The notes under the pieces are model-generated. The model was not told the origin of the DNA and did not search any database. It was given only the letters and a program-made list of their open reading frames with translations. A program made the position numbers and the translations under genes. A DNA stretch of 14,746 bases from Comamonadaceae bacterium (lineage in GTDB: Bacteria > Pseudomonadota > Gammaproteobacteria > Burkholderiales > Burkholderiaceae_C), in contig CANBRV010000026.1 in NCBI GenBank assembly GCA_947372005.1, forward strand, positions 1 through 14,746. Reading direction: 5' to 3'. Each line of letters begins with the position of its first letter. Position 1 is the first letter of the stretch. Positions 7,924-14,746 of this stretch are shown piece after piece.

Positions 7924-7985
7924 GATGATTGCTTTTAAAAAATAGATGACGCGTATTATCAGGCGCAAGGCAATAAAGGATAGTG
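7924..7985. promoter_or_regulatory. Short divergent promoter region between the carboxylesterase and the ATP-grasp operon
   Basis: Only 62 bases separate the two divergent starts, so the promoters must be packed back to back or overlap the coding ends. Rightward candidates are TTGCTT (7929-7934, overlapping the region's left end) and TATTAT (7954-7959) with a 19-base spacer, longer than ideal. The ribosome binding site AAGGA follows at 7976-7980. An A/T-rich run, TTTTAAAAAA, lies at 7933-7942. These are weak matches read by eye. Confidence 0.3.
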
Positions 7986-9437
7986 ATGATTTTTTACGAT
8001 GAAATGTATGGTTTAGATGCCAAACAGACCAAGGCATTAGCACACTACGAGGCTTACCAGCAATGGGCGAAGGGTTATAACGCTGACGCCATGGCACACA
8101 AACGTGCACAAGCTGACGCGGCGTTTCGGCAAGTCGGCATTACGTTTGCTGTATACGGCGACGACGCGGGTACGGAGCGTTTGATTCCGTTTGATCTAAT
8201 TCCGCGCATCATTCCCGCTAACGAGTGGGCAACCTTGCAAAAAGGGCTGATCCAGCGCGTGCAGGCACTCAATATGTTTGTGCATGACGTCTATCACAAC
8301 CAGCACATCGTCAAGGCGGGCATCGTGCCCGCAGAGCAAATCTATTTGAATGCCCAGTACCGCCCGCAAATGCAGGGCGTTCAGGTCGCTGGCAATAATT
8401 ATTGCCATATTTCGGGCGTGGATATCGTTCGTGCGGGGCAGGGTGAGTTTTATGTTTTAGAAGACAACTTGCGCGTACCGTCGGGCGTGTCATATATGTT
8501 GGAAGACCGCAAGATGATGATGCGGCTCTTCCCAGAAGCGTTTAGCACGATGCCCATTGCGCCGATTGAGCACTACCCCGATCTCTTACTGCAAACCCTA
8601 CGCGAGAGCGCCCCCGTGGGCGTGGATAACCCGAATGTCGTTGTGATGACGCCGGGTATGTACAACTCTGCTTATTTTGAGCATGCCTTTTTGGCGCAGC
8701 AAATGGGCGTGGAGCTGGTCGAAGGCAAAGACATGTTTATCGATGAGGGCTTGCTCTACATGCGTACCACGCAAGGGCCGCAGCGCGTGGATGTAATTTA
8801 TCGCCGCATTGATGACGACTTTTTAGATCCACTCGTCTTCCGCGCCGATTCCAATTTGGGCGTGCCAGGGCTGATGTCTGTGGTGTGCGCAGGCCGTGTG
8901 ACCATCACCAATGCTGTGGGAACAGGGGTTGCGGACGATAAATCGACGTATCCGTTTATCCCCGATGTGATTAAGTTTTATTTAAACGAAGAGCCGATCT
9001 TGCATAACGTGCCAACGTATCAATGTCGCAAGCCTGCGGACCTGTCCTACGTGCTGGCAAACTTGAAAGACTTGGTAGTGAAAGAAGTCCACGGTGCTGG
9101 TGGTTACGGTATGCTGGTTGGACCTGCATCAACGACAGCGCAAATCGAAGACTTCCGCGCAAGACTACTCTCCAAGCCAGGCGGCTACATTGCGCAGCCA
9201 ACGCTGGCGCTATCGACTTGCCCCACCTATGTGGAGAGCGGTATTGCACCGCGCCATATAGATTTACGACCTTATGTACTGTGCGGCAAAGAAACTCGGC
9301 TTGTGCCAGGAGGCTTATGCCGCGTGGCTTTGGGTGATGGCTCGCTGGTGGTCAACTCATCACAAGGTGGTGGGACGAAGGATACATGGGTGCTTGAAGA
9401 AATAGGCTCTCAAGCGAAGGAGGGCGCATTATGCTGA
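7986..9437 (+). CDS. Circularly permuted ATP-grasp protein (DUF404/DUF407 type)
   Basis: Predicted ATP-dependent carboxylate-amine ligase, the class that forms peptide or amide bonds through an acyl-phosphate; substrate unknown. 483 residues. Visible conserved segments are LEDNLRVPSGVSYMLEDR (158-175), VIYRRIDDDFLDPL (270-283), the ATP-binding lysine/glycine region VVKEVHGAGGYGMLVG (364-379), RHIDLRPYV (423-431), PGGLCRVAL (441-449) and SSQGGGTKDTW (458-468). No signal peptide, so cytoplasmic. AAGGA (7976-7980) is 5 bases before ATG 7986; a GTG at 7983 is only 2 bases away and less likely. It is the first gene of a four-gene operon (alpha-E, transglutaminase, Anbu), with its last codons overlapping the alpha-E start. 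That context is the recurring one for this family and supports a peptide ligation or tagging role, which is inference. Confidence 0.92.
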   Translation: MIFYDEMYGLDAKQTKALAHYEAYQQWAKGYNADAMAHKRAQADAAFRQVGITFAVYGDDAGTERLIPFDLIPRIIPANEWATLQKGLIQRVQALNMFVHDVYHNQHIVKAGIVPAEQIYLNAQYRPQMQGVQVAGNNYCHISGVDIVRAGQGEFYVLEDNLRVPSGVSYMLEDRKMMMRLFPEAFSTMPIAPIEHYPDLLLQTLRESAPVGVDNPNVVVMTPGMYNSAYFEHAFLAQQMGVELVEGKDMFIDEGLLYMRTTQGPQRVDVIYRRIDDDFLDPLVFRADSNLGVPGLMSVVCAGRVTITNAVGTGVADDKSTYPFIPDVIKFYLNEEPILHNVPTYQCRKPADLSYVLANLKDLVVKEVHGAGGYGMLVGPASTTAQIEDFRARLLSKPGGYIAQPTLALSTCPTYVESGIAPRHIDLRPYVLCGKETRLVPGGLCRVALGDGSLVVNSSQGGGTKDTWVLEEIGSQAKEGALC

Positions 9438-10387
9438 GCTCCACCGCCGATCATTTATTTTGGATGGCGCGTTATACGGAACGTGCTGAAAACACGGCTC
9501 GGATGTTGGACATTCATTTGCAAAGCAACTTGCTTGCTGGCGGCAAAAGCAACGATGCGCGCAGCCAAGCGGCGCGTGCCATGCTCACCATCTCTGAGCT
9601 AGAGCCTGCATATCACGAGGCACATGACGCCATCAGTAGTGACACGGTGCTGCGCTTTATGGTGACGGATGCCAGCAATGCGTCCAGCATTTACAGCGCG
9701 CTTTATGCCGCGCGTGAAAACGCCAGAGCCGTGCGCGGCGCACTCACCACTGAACTGTGGGAAACCGTTAACGTGACATGGCTAGAGCTACAAGAGAGAC
9801 TGGCAAGCGATGCATGGACGGTGGATATGCCTGCGTTTTTTGAATGGGTCAAGCACCGCGCTCACCTCACGCGCGGCGTGACATCGGGCACGATGCCGCG
9901 TGACGATGCTTACCGCTTTGTCGCACTGGGCAATGCGCTGGAGCGAGCGGATAACGTGGCTCGCTTATTAGATGTGAAATTCTTTGAAGGTGCAGCGATT
10001 GAAGCGCAAAACTGGGATGCAATGGTCGAACGGGGTGAGTACTACCACTGGGCAGCAATTTTGCGCAGTGTGTCAGGGTTTGAGATTTATCGCAAAACTT
10101 ACCGCGACACTATTACGCCAGCACGTGTGGCGGAGCTGCTCATCCTTCGCGCTGATATGCCGCGCTCACTGATGGCGGCAATGAACGCGCTATGTAATCA
10201 ATTGGGACGGCTTGCCAATAAGCGCAGCAGTCAGACTTTGCGTCATGCGGGATTGTTGCAGGCGCAAATTCAATACGCGTCGATTGATGATATCTTGCAA
10301 CAAGGTTTACACGCCTATTTGACGCAGTTCTTAGAGCGCATCAATGTCATTGGTCAAGGAATTAGCCAAGACTTCTTAGTAGGTTAA
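9431..10387 (+). CDS. Alpha-E domain-containing protein (DUF403)
   Basis: Predicted all-helical protein of the alpha-E family, named for its helices with conserved glutamates. Its role is unknown, but it is encoded beside, or fused to, circularly permuted ATP-grasp ligases and so is presumed to be a partner or accessory catalytic subunit. 318 residues, normal length. Family motifs are RYTERAENTARMLD (14-27), ARENARAVRGALTTELWE (94-111) and ALERADNVARLLDV (169-182), all rich in Arg/Glu. The start overlaps the ATP-grasp stop by 7 bases (ATGCTGA), so translation is probably coupled. The upstream AAGGAGG (9417-9423), 7 bases before the ATG, is a near-ideal binding site and the strongest in the operon. 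Confidence 0.92.
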   Translation: MLSSTADHLFWMARYTERAENTARMLDIHLQSNLLAGGKSNDARSQAARAMLTISELEPAYHEAHDAISSDTVLRFMVTDASNASSIYSALYAARENARAVRGALTTELWETVNVTWLELQERLASDAWTVDMPAFFEWVKHRAHLTRGVTSGTMPRDDAYRFVALGNALERADNVARLLDVKFFEGAAIEAQNWDAMVERGEYYHWAAILRSVSGFEIYRKTYRDTITPARVAELLILRADMPRSLMAAMNALCNQLGRLANKRSSQTLRHAGLLQAQIQYASIDDILQQGLHAYLTQFLERINVIGQGISQDFLVG

Positions 10388-10393
10388 AACATC

Positions 10394-11212
10394 ATGCGCC
10401 TCATCATTCAACACGACACTCATTACCACTACGACGATGCTCCTAAGCATTTGATTCAACTATTGCGCCTCTCGCCGCGCGAGGATGTGCACCAGCGCGT
10501 GGTCCAGTGGCGCATCGCTACGCCTGGCAAACAAACCGCGTTTCGAGATGCGTTTGGCAACCTCACACATAGTCATATGCTGAGCAATCCGCCGCAAGAT
10601 GTGCACTTGCGGGTATCGGGTATTGTGGATATTTCGCCATTGGTCATGGGGGTCATTCCTAGTGACGATCGCACACAAACGGTTCCTGCGATTGCGTATC
10701 TCGTGCCTACGCCCTTAACCGCAAGTTTTGCAGCGATAGAGCTGCTGGCCAAACAAACCCTACCGCATGGTTTGCAAACGGGTTTAGATGCTCTCATTTT
10801 GGCGCGGGCGATTTGCCAAGCGGTGCTCTACACCTCGGGTAACACCGACGTGACTAGCACGGCAGAACAAGCCTTCACACTAGCAAGTGGCGTGTGCCAA
10901 GACCACGCGCACGTGATGATCGCTGCTTGTCGTAGCCTAGGCGTGAGCGCACGCTATGTCAGCGGCTACGTTGACCCAGGCAATAGCCGCGCTGCTGCTA
11001 GTCATGCGTGGGTGGATGTGTGGCTAGGCAATCAGGGACAAAGTCAGTGGGTCAGCATCGATGTCACGAATGGCATCTACGCCAGTGACTCGCATTGCCG
11101 CCTAGCGATTGGACGTGATTATCTTGATGCTTGCCCCGTGCGCGGTATGCGCGATGGCGGTCAAACCGAGCAACTTGATGTATCGGTGACGGTACAAAGT
11201 TTGCAGCAATAA
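10394..11212 (+). CDS. Transglutaminase-like cysteine protein of the Anbu/ATP-grasp operon
   Basis: Cysteine enzyme of the papain-like transglutaminase fold; bacterial members are usually peptidases or amidases, or occasionally amide-forming. 272 residues. The N-terminal domain (about 1-100, MRLIIQHDTHYHYDDAP) is the bacterial transglutaminase-associated beta domain. The catalytic domain follows, with Cys168 in SGVCQDHAH, His204 in SHAWVDVW and Asp223 in SIDVTNG, a complete Cys-His-Asp triad. No signal peptide. It starts 6 bases after the alpha-E stop with only a weak AGG upstream, so it probably depends on coupled translation. In this setting it could reverse or process the product of the ATP-grasp ligase, or trim peptides before or after Anbu; both are inference. 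Confidence 0.92.
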   Translation: MRLIIQHDTHYHYDDAPKHLIQLLRLSPREDVHQRVVQWRIATPGKQTAFRDAFGNLTHSHMLSNPPQDVHLRVSGIVDISPLVMGVIPSDDRTQTVPAIAYLVPTPLTASFAAIELLAKQTLPHGLQTGLDALILARAICQAVLYTSGNTDVTSTAEQAFTLASGVCQDHAHVMIAACRSLGVSARYVSGYVDPGNSRAAASHAWVDVWLGNQGQSQWVSIDVTNGIYASDSHCRLAIGRDYLDACPVRGMRDGGQTEQLDVSVTVQSLQQ

Positions 11213-11222
11213 AATACAGCGC

Positions 11223-12080
11223 ATGACTTATTGCATCGCCATTAAACTAAAAGCGGGACTCGTGATGTTGTCCGACAGCCGCACCAATGCGGGCGTCGAT
11301 CACATCAGCACGTTTCGCAAAATGACTGTCTTTGAAAAGAAGGGCGATCGGGTCATCACGCTGCTTTCATCGGGCAACTTGGCGATTACGCAAATGGTGC
11401 GCCAACGTATTAATCAAGGCTTTAAAGATGCTGATGGCAAAGAGCGTACGATTTGGAATGTGCCGACGCTTTTTGATGCCGCGCAGCTAGTAGGTGACGC
11501 CGTCCGCGCTGTGGCTGAACGCGAAGCGGAAGCGCTCAAGTCAGCAGGCGTGGAGTTCAATATCAACTTGATCTTGGGCGGACAAATTAGCACGGAAGAG
11601 CCTAGACTTTTTCACATGTACGCTGCTGGTAACTTCATCGAAGCTGCGGATGAAAATTGCTATTTCCAAATTGGCGAGGCGAAATATGGCAAGCCAATAT
11701 TGGATCGCGTGATTGAGCCTAGTATGACGTTAGATGAAGCGGCCAAGTGCGCATTGATTTCTATGGACAGCACACTTAAATCGAATCTATCGGTAGGTCT
11801 ACCGCTTGACTTATTGATTTATGAAACGAATGCGCTCGACGTCACGCATGTCACACACATTGATGAGAAGAACGAATACTTTCAAATGATTCGCAATAGC
11901 TGGGGGCTTAAGCTCAAACAAGTATTTGGCGAAATCCCTGCGCCAAATTGGTTGCCTCTGAGTCCCAGCGAATCGCGCTACAAGCCGCTGTTAGAGACGC
12001 CGCAATCGTTCGCGCCGCAAACCGCTGTGCTCACGTTTCAGCAGTTGTCGCTGGGCGGAGCGGTGAAGCAGGCACAGTAA
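11223..12080 (+). CDS. Anbu, proteasome-type N-terminal-nucleophile protease (peptidase family T1)
   Basis: Homologue of proteasome beta subunits and HslV, of the bacterial Anbu lineage. After removal of Met1 the nucleophile would be Thr2 (MTYCIAIKLKAGLVMLSDSR). Asp18 and Lys33 match the positions of the proteasomal Asp17 and Lys33, allowing for the initiator Met and a one-residue shorter loop for the lysine. LLSSGNLAITQ (48-58), FNINLILGGQI (112-122) and SMDSTLKSNLSVGLPLDL (180-197) are typical of the family. Known Anbu proteins assemble into rings or helical open assemblies, and their physiological substrate is not settled. The protein has 285 residues, with a Pro/Ser-rich tail after about residue 235 that extends beyond the core fold. 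It begins 10 bases after the transglutaminase with no clear Shine-Dalgarno, and is the last gene of the operon. Confidence 0.93.
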   Translation: MTYCIAIKLKAGLVMLSDSRTNAGVDHISTFRKMTVFEKKGDRVITLLSSGNLAITQMVRQRINQGFKDADGKERTIWNVPTLFDAAQLVGDAVRAVAEREAEALKSAGVEFNINLILGGQISTEEPRLFHMYAAGNFIEAADENCYFQIGEAKYGKPILDRVIEPSMTLDEAAKCALISMDSTLKSNLSVGLPLDLLIYETNALDVTHVTHIDEKNEYFQMIRNSWGLKLKQVFGEIPAPNWLPLSPSESRYKPLLETPQSFAPQTAVLTFQQLSLGGAVKQAQ

Positions 12081-12100
12081 CCTTCCCATAGGGTAAATCA

Positions 12101-12129
12101 GTAACGCCAAAGCGTACTTTGTTGGTTAC
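12101..12129. repeat. Imperfect 29-base dyad, GTAAC..CAAAG CGTA CTTTG..GTTAC
   Basis: CAAAG (12108-12112) and CTTTG (12117-12121) are perfect arms around CGTA. GTAAC (12101-12105) and GTTAC (12125-12129) add outer arms, with mismatched bases between. The shape fits an operator for the downstream TRAP genes. As a hairpin it lacks an immediately adjacent T-run, so it is a poor intrinsic terminator. Confidence 0.4.
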
Positions 12130-12133
12130 AGTT

Positions 12134-12157
12134 AATCACTTATTTTTAGGAGTGATT
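12134..12157 (+). promoter_or_regulatory. Perfect 7-base-pair hairpin around the ribosome binding site of the TRAP binding-protein gene
   Basis: AATCACT (12134-12140) pairs exactly with AGTGATT (12151-12157), leaving a 10-base loop. The Shine-Dalgarno AGGAG (12148-12152) lies partly in the loop and partly in the 3' arm, 7 bases before ATG 12160. Only two pairs are G-C, so the RNA stem would be weak. The same symmetry could be a DNA operator instead. Confidence 0.4.
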
Positions 12158-12159
12158 TC

Positions 12160-13188
12160 ATGGCAATTTCAACATTCGTCTCTCGTGCAAGTCTTGCTGC
12201 GCTTGGCTTAGCGGGCACATTTTCAGTCGCACAAGCCCAAACCGTGATTACCACGTCGTCGTGGCTGCAACCTACGCATGCCAGCAGTTTGGCTCAAGCC
12301 GAGTGGTGCGAGTTAGTCACCAAAAACAGCGGCGGGAAAGTTAAATGTAACGCGCTACCGCGTGCCGTGTCTGCCCCTCCTGGTACGTTTGACGCGGTGA
12401 AGAATGGACTCGCCGACGTCTCGTTCTCGGTGCATGGCTACACGCCAGGCCGCTTCCTTTATACGCAGATGACCGAGTTTCCATTTCTTGGGAACTCAGC
12501 CGAATCGCTTTCGGTTGCGTACAACCGTATCGCGCTCACGAACCCACAATTTTTGTCAGAGCATCAAGGTTTGAAAGTGCTTGCGTTCTTTACCCACGGC
12601 CCTGGCATTGTCTTTAATACTAAGCGTCCTATCAAGAGTGTGGCTGATTTGAATGGCCTCAAGTTCCGTATTGGCGGCGGCATGGTCAACGAGATTACCA
12701 AAAAACTCGATATGAACGTGACGCTCAAACCAGCGCCAGATTCCTACGAGCTCCTATCGGGTGGCGTGATGGACGGCACACTGTTCCCCGCCGAATCCAC
12801 TGAGTCGTTCAAGATTGACAAAGTAATTCGCCATGCGACAACTTTTCCAGGTGGCCTATACAACACCAGTTTTGCGTTTGTAATGAACGAAGCCAAATAC
12901 AACAAGTTAACGGCAGACGAAAAGAAAGCAGTCGATGCTGCGTCGGGTGAAGTATTTGCGCGTTTAGTCGGTCGCCAGTGGGATCGTGTTGATCGCCGCG
13001 CGTTTGCTTTGATGCAAGCCAATGGCGTGGTGGTAACGAAGGCTGATGCCAAATTTGTGGCCGATGTAAAAACCAGAACAGCACCGCTGGAAGCCAAGTG
13101 GATTGCGGACGCTAAAGCCAAGGGATTGGTGAACCCCGATAAGCTGCTCGCGCAAATGCGTGCTGAGATTGCTAAGCTGGAAAAATAA
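12160..13188 (+). CDS. TRAP transporter substrate-binding protein, DctP type
   Basis: Periplasmic receptor of a tripartite ATP-independent transporter, delivering a carboxylate-type ligand to the membrane subunits encoded next. 342 residues, normal length. Sec signal peptide MAISTFVSRASLAALGLAGT with likely cleavage after VAQA (residue 26). The mature protein begins QTVITTSSWLQPTHASS. GLKFRIGGG (167-174-region) contains Arg170, at the position of the conserved arginine that binds the ligand carboxylate in DctP proteins. PPGTFDAVKNGLADVSFS (73-90) is another typical segment. AGGAG (12148-12152) is 7 bases upstream and sits within a small hairpin. It abuts the small permease gene with no gap. 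The ligand cannot be assigned. Confidence 0.93.
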   Translation: MAISTFVSRASLAALGLAGTFSVAQAQTVITTSSWLQPTHASSLAQAEWCELVTKNSGGKVKCNALPRAVSAPPGTFDAVKNGLADVSFSVHGYTPGRFLYTQMTEFPFLGNSAESLSVAYNRIALTNPQFLSEHQGLKVLAFFTHGPGIVFNTKRPIKSVADLNGLKFRIGGGMVNEITKKLDMNVTLKPAPDSYELLSGGVMDGTLFPAESTESFKIDKVIRHATTFPGGLYNTSFAFVMNEAKYNKLTADEKKAVDAASGEVFARLVGRQWDRVDRRAFALMQANGVVVTKADAKFVADVKTRTAPLEAKWIADAKAKGLVNPDKLLAQMRAEIAKLEK

Positions 13189-13674
13189 TTGAAGAAGCTC
13201 CTTATGCACCTTTGCGGCGCCATGTGCGCCGCAGCTTTATTTGCCATCATGGCGCTCACATTTTTTGATGTGATTGGTCGAAAAGTGGTCTCACAGTCTA
13301 TTCCTGGCGCATTTGAAATCACCGAGCTTTTGATGGTTGCCGTTATCTTTGCAGCGCTTCCGTTGGTCTCCGAGCGCGGCGAGCATGTGGTGTTCGATTC
13401 ACTCGATTCGTTCTTGCCCGCGTGGTTTAGCAAACTCCAACAAGCCTTTATCCATATGGTTTGCGGAGTAGCCATGCTTGCATTGGCTTATCTGATGTGG
13501 CGTACAGGCAATCAGTTTGCAGAAAACGGCGATGTGAGCGCGCAGCTGCATATTGCAAAAGCACCGTTCATTTATGGCATGTCACTCTTTTGCGCCATCA
13601 CGGGTATTTTGCATTTCGGATTGGTGGTGAAACCCAATGCAGCGCTGGCCGAAGGCGAAGGAGCAGCATTGTGA
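13189..13674 (+). CDS. TRAP transporter small permease, DctQ type
   Basis: Four-helix membrane subunit of the TRAP transporter. 161 residues, with hydrophobic segments near 7-28, 44-62, 85-106 and 126-147. Family motifs are DVIGRKV (27-33) and GAFEITELLM (40-49), followed by the charged cytoplasmic loop SERGEHVVFDSLD (61-73). The chosen start is a TTG directly after the binding-protein stop codon, with GGA (13179-13181) 7 bases upstream. The alternative is ATG 13204, which would shorten the first helix's leader by five residues. The 3' end overlaps the large-permease start by 4 bases (GTGA), implying coupled translation. Confidence 0.9.
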   Translation: MKKLLMHLCGAMCAAALFAIMALTFFDVIGRKVVSQSIPGAFEITELLMVAVIFAALPLVSERGEHVVFDSLDSFLPAWFSKLQQAFIHMVCGVAMLALAYLMWRTGNQFAENGDVSAQLHIAKAPFIYGMSLFCAITGILHFGLVVKPNAALAEGEGAAL

Positions 13675-14746
13675 TTGAATCTCTCATTGGCTTTGCCGTT
13701 ATCTTTTTGCTCGCGCTAATGCGCTTGCCACTGGCTTTTGCCATGGGTGCCGTTGGCATTGCGGGGATTGCCTTTACGCGTGGCTGGCAGCCGGCCTTGG
13801 CTTCCGCTGCGCAAGTGGTATATGAGACAGGTTTTGCCTACACGTTGTCGGTCATTCCACTCTTTATTTTGATGGGGAATTTTGTGGCGCGGGCAGGTCT
13901 TGCGCACGAGCTTTTTGCAGCTGCTTACGCTTTCATTGGACACAAGCGCGGTGGTCTCGCGCACGCCACGGTCGCAGCCTGCGCGGGCTTTGGTGCGATT
14001 TGCGGTTCAAGCATTGCGACCGCTGCAACCATGAGCAAGGTGGCGTATCCGTCCATGAAAAAGCTCGGCTACAGCGACTCGCTGAGCACGGGCGTGATGG
14101 CTGCTGGTGGCACGCTCGGAATCATGATTCCGCCGTCCACCATCATGGTGATTTACGGCATCATTACCGAGACCAACATTGGGCAGTTATTTGCTGCGGG
14201 TGTCATTCCAGGTTTGCTGACGGCAGGTCTCATGATGTGCGGCATTGTGTGGATGACCTCGCGTGACCCAAGCCATGCACCTGCGGGTGAAAAAACATCA
14301 TGGCCAAACAGGTGGAAAGCCCTGCGAGGTATATGGGGCGTGGCTTTGCTGGTGGTGGTCGTGCTGGGCGGCATCTACGGTGGTTTCTTTACTGCGACCG
14401 AAGGCGCAGGCTTTGGCGCAGCAGGTGCATTCTTGTTTGCACTCGCTCGCGGTAGGCTCACATTTAAAGCAACTTACGAGGTGTTAGTTGAATCTGCACG
14501 CACGACGGCGATGCTATTTACGCTTTTGATTGCCGCAACTATTTTCGCTAATTTCGTCAATTTCACGACCATGCCAAGCGACTTGAAAGAGTGGATCACG
14601 CACCTTGGTCTCTCGCCCACCATGATCATTGTTGCGATGATGCTGATCTACATCGTGCTAGGCACGGTAATGGAAGAGCTGACAATGGTCTTGCTCACTA
14701 TTCCACTGTTTTTCCCCATCGTACAAGCGCTGGGTTTTGACCCTGT
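13671..14746 (+). CDS. TRAP transporter large permease, DctM type (3' end outside the window)
   Basis: Main sodium-coupled translocating subunit of the TRAP transporter, a multi-helix inner-membrane protein. The frame is open from GTG 13671 to the right edge: 358 codons of an expected ~425. It begins MIESLIGFAVIFLLALMRLP. Typical DctM segments are SVIPLFILMGNF (60-71), CAGFGAICGSSIATAATM (104-121) and GGTLGIMIPPSTIMVIYG (146-163), with TEGAGFGAAGA further on. AAGGAG (13658-13663) is 7 bases before the GTG, which overlaps the small-permease stop codon as GTGA. Both membrane subunits use non-ATG starts while the binding protein uses ATG, which fits a lower dose of membrane subunits than periplasmic receptor. 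Confidence 0.93.
   Translation, partial: MIESLIGFAVIFLLALMRLPLAFAMGAVGIAGIAFTRGWQPALASAAQVVYETGFAYTLSVIPLFILMGNFVARAGLAHELFAAAYAFIGHKRGGLAHATVAACAGFGAICGSSIATAATMSKVAYPSMKKLGYSDSLSTGVMAAGGTLGIMIPPSTIMVIYGIITETNIGQLFAAGVIPGLLTAGLMMCGIVWMTSRDPSHAPAGEKTSWPNRWKALRGIWGVALLVVVVLGGIYGGFFTATEGAGFGAAGAFLFALARGRLTFKATYEVLVESARTTAMLFTLLIAATIFANFVNFTTMPSDLKEWITHLGLSPTMIIVAMMLIYIVLGTVMEELTMVLLTIPLFFPIVQALGFDP

Larger units (their letters stand above)
12081..12159. promoter_or_regulatory. Intergenic region between Anbu and the TRAP operon
   Basis: The 79 bases hold two dyads (listed separately) and presumably the TRAP promoter, the end of the Anbu transcript, or both. I find no convincing -35/-10 pair at a usable distance: TTGTTG (12119-12124) and TATTTT (12141-12146) are 16 bases apart, but transcription would then start on top of the ribosome binding site. 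Read-through from the Anbu operon is therefore possible. Confidence 0.35.

Noticed and set aside
7924..8109. Possible 62-residue N-terminal extension of the carboxylesterase
   Set aside because: It would overlap the start of the divergent ATP-grasp gene, and the added residues resemble neither a signal peptide nor the family. MPTSANPRLEF at 7923 fits the family start.
12143..12147. Run of five T residues as an intrinsic terminator for the Anbu operon
   Set aside because: It is 13 bases past the nearest dyad and is the spacer next to the Shine-Dalgarno of the following gene, so it does not form a stem followed directly by a T-run.
12744..13475. 243-codon open frame on the minus strand
   Set aside because: It lies entirely opposite the TRAP binding-protein and small-permease genes, has no recognisable domain and has a Ser/Ala/Thr-rich composition typical of an antisense shadow.
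1..14746. Search for tRNA or rRNA genes, insertion sequences, phage genes and CRISPR arrays
   Set aside because: Nothing supporting any of these was seen. The window is almost wholly filled by the listed protein genes, with no regularly spaced repeats, transposase-like proteins or cloverleaf-like sequence.

Overview
The window is dense, ordinary-looking bacterial chromosome with no mobile elements, RNA genes or CRISPR arrays that I can see. Gene content points to a betaproteobacterium of the order Burkholderiales: an etfB-etfA-acyl-CoA dehydrogenase operon with the long (about 600-residue) dehydrogenase type, a Bug-family (TctC) periplasmic binding protein, and a TRAP transporter. Base composition looks moderate rather than very GC-rich. 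The genus cannot be fixed from this alone.

Layout. Positions 1-3456 (minus strand) carry etfB, etfA and an acyl-CoA dehydrogenase that runs off the left edge. Together they form an electron-transfer module: the dehydrogenase oxidises an acyl-CoA and passes electrons to the ETF heterodimer. A 179-base divergent intergenic region with inverted and direct repeats (3457-3635) separates this operon from a plus-strand trio: a DUF1800 protein, a Tat-exported DUF1501 protein and a Bug/TctC binding protein (3636-7232). A minus-strand alpha/beta-hydrolase carboxylesterase (7234-7923) is convergent with the trio, with a single base between the stop codons. It is also divergent from the next operon.

The most interesting region is 7986-12080: four tightly packed plus-strand genes encoding a circularly permuted ATP-grasp ligase, an alpha-E protein, a transglutaminase-like cysteine protein and Anbu, an N-terminal-threonine hydrolase of the proteasome/HslV superfamily. 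All catalytic residues I looked for are present in the transglutaminase and Anbu. The combination suggests a peptide-ligation or tagging system coupled to a self-compartmentalising-type protease. This association has been predicted by comparative genomics, but its substrate is still unknown as far as I know.

After a 79-base gap containing two dyad-symmetric elements, one around the ribosome binding site, comes a TRAP transporter operon (12160 to the right edge): DctP-type binding protein, DctQ-type small permease (TTG start) and DctM-type large permease (GTG start, cut off by the window end). No gene-free stretch exceeds 300 bases; the longest is the 179-base region at 3457-3635.
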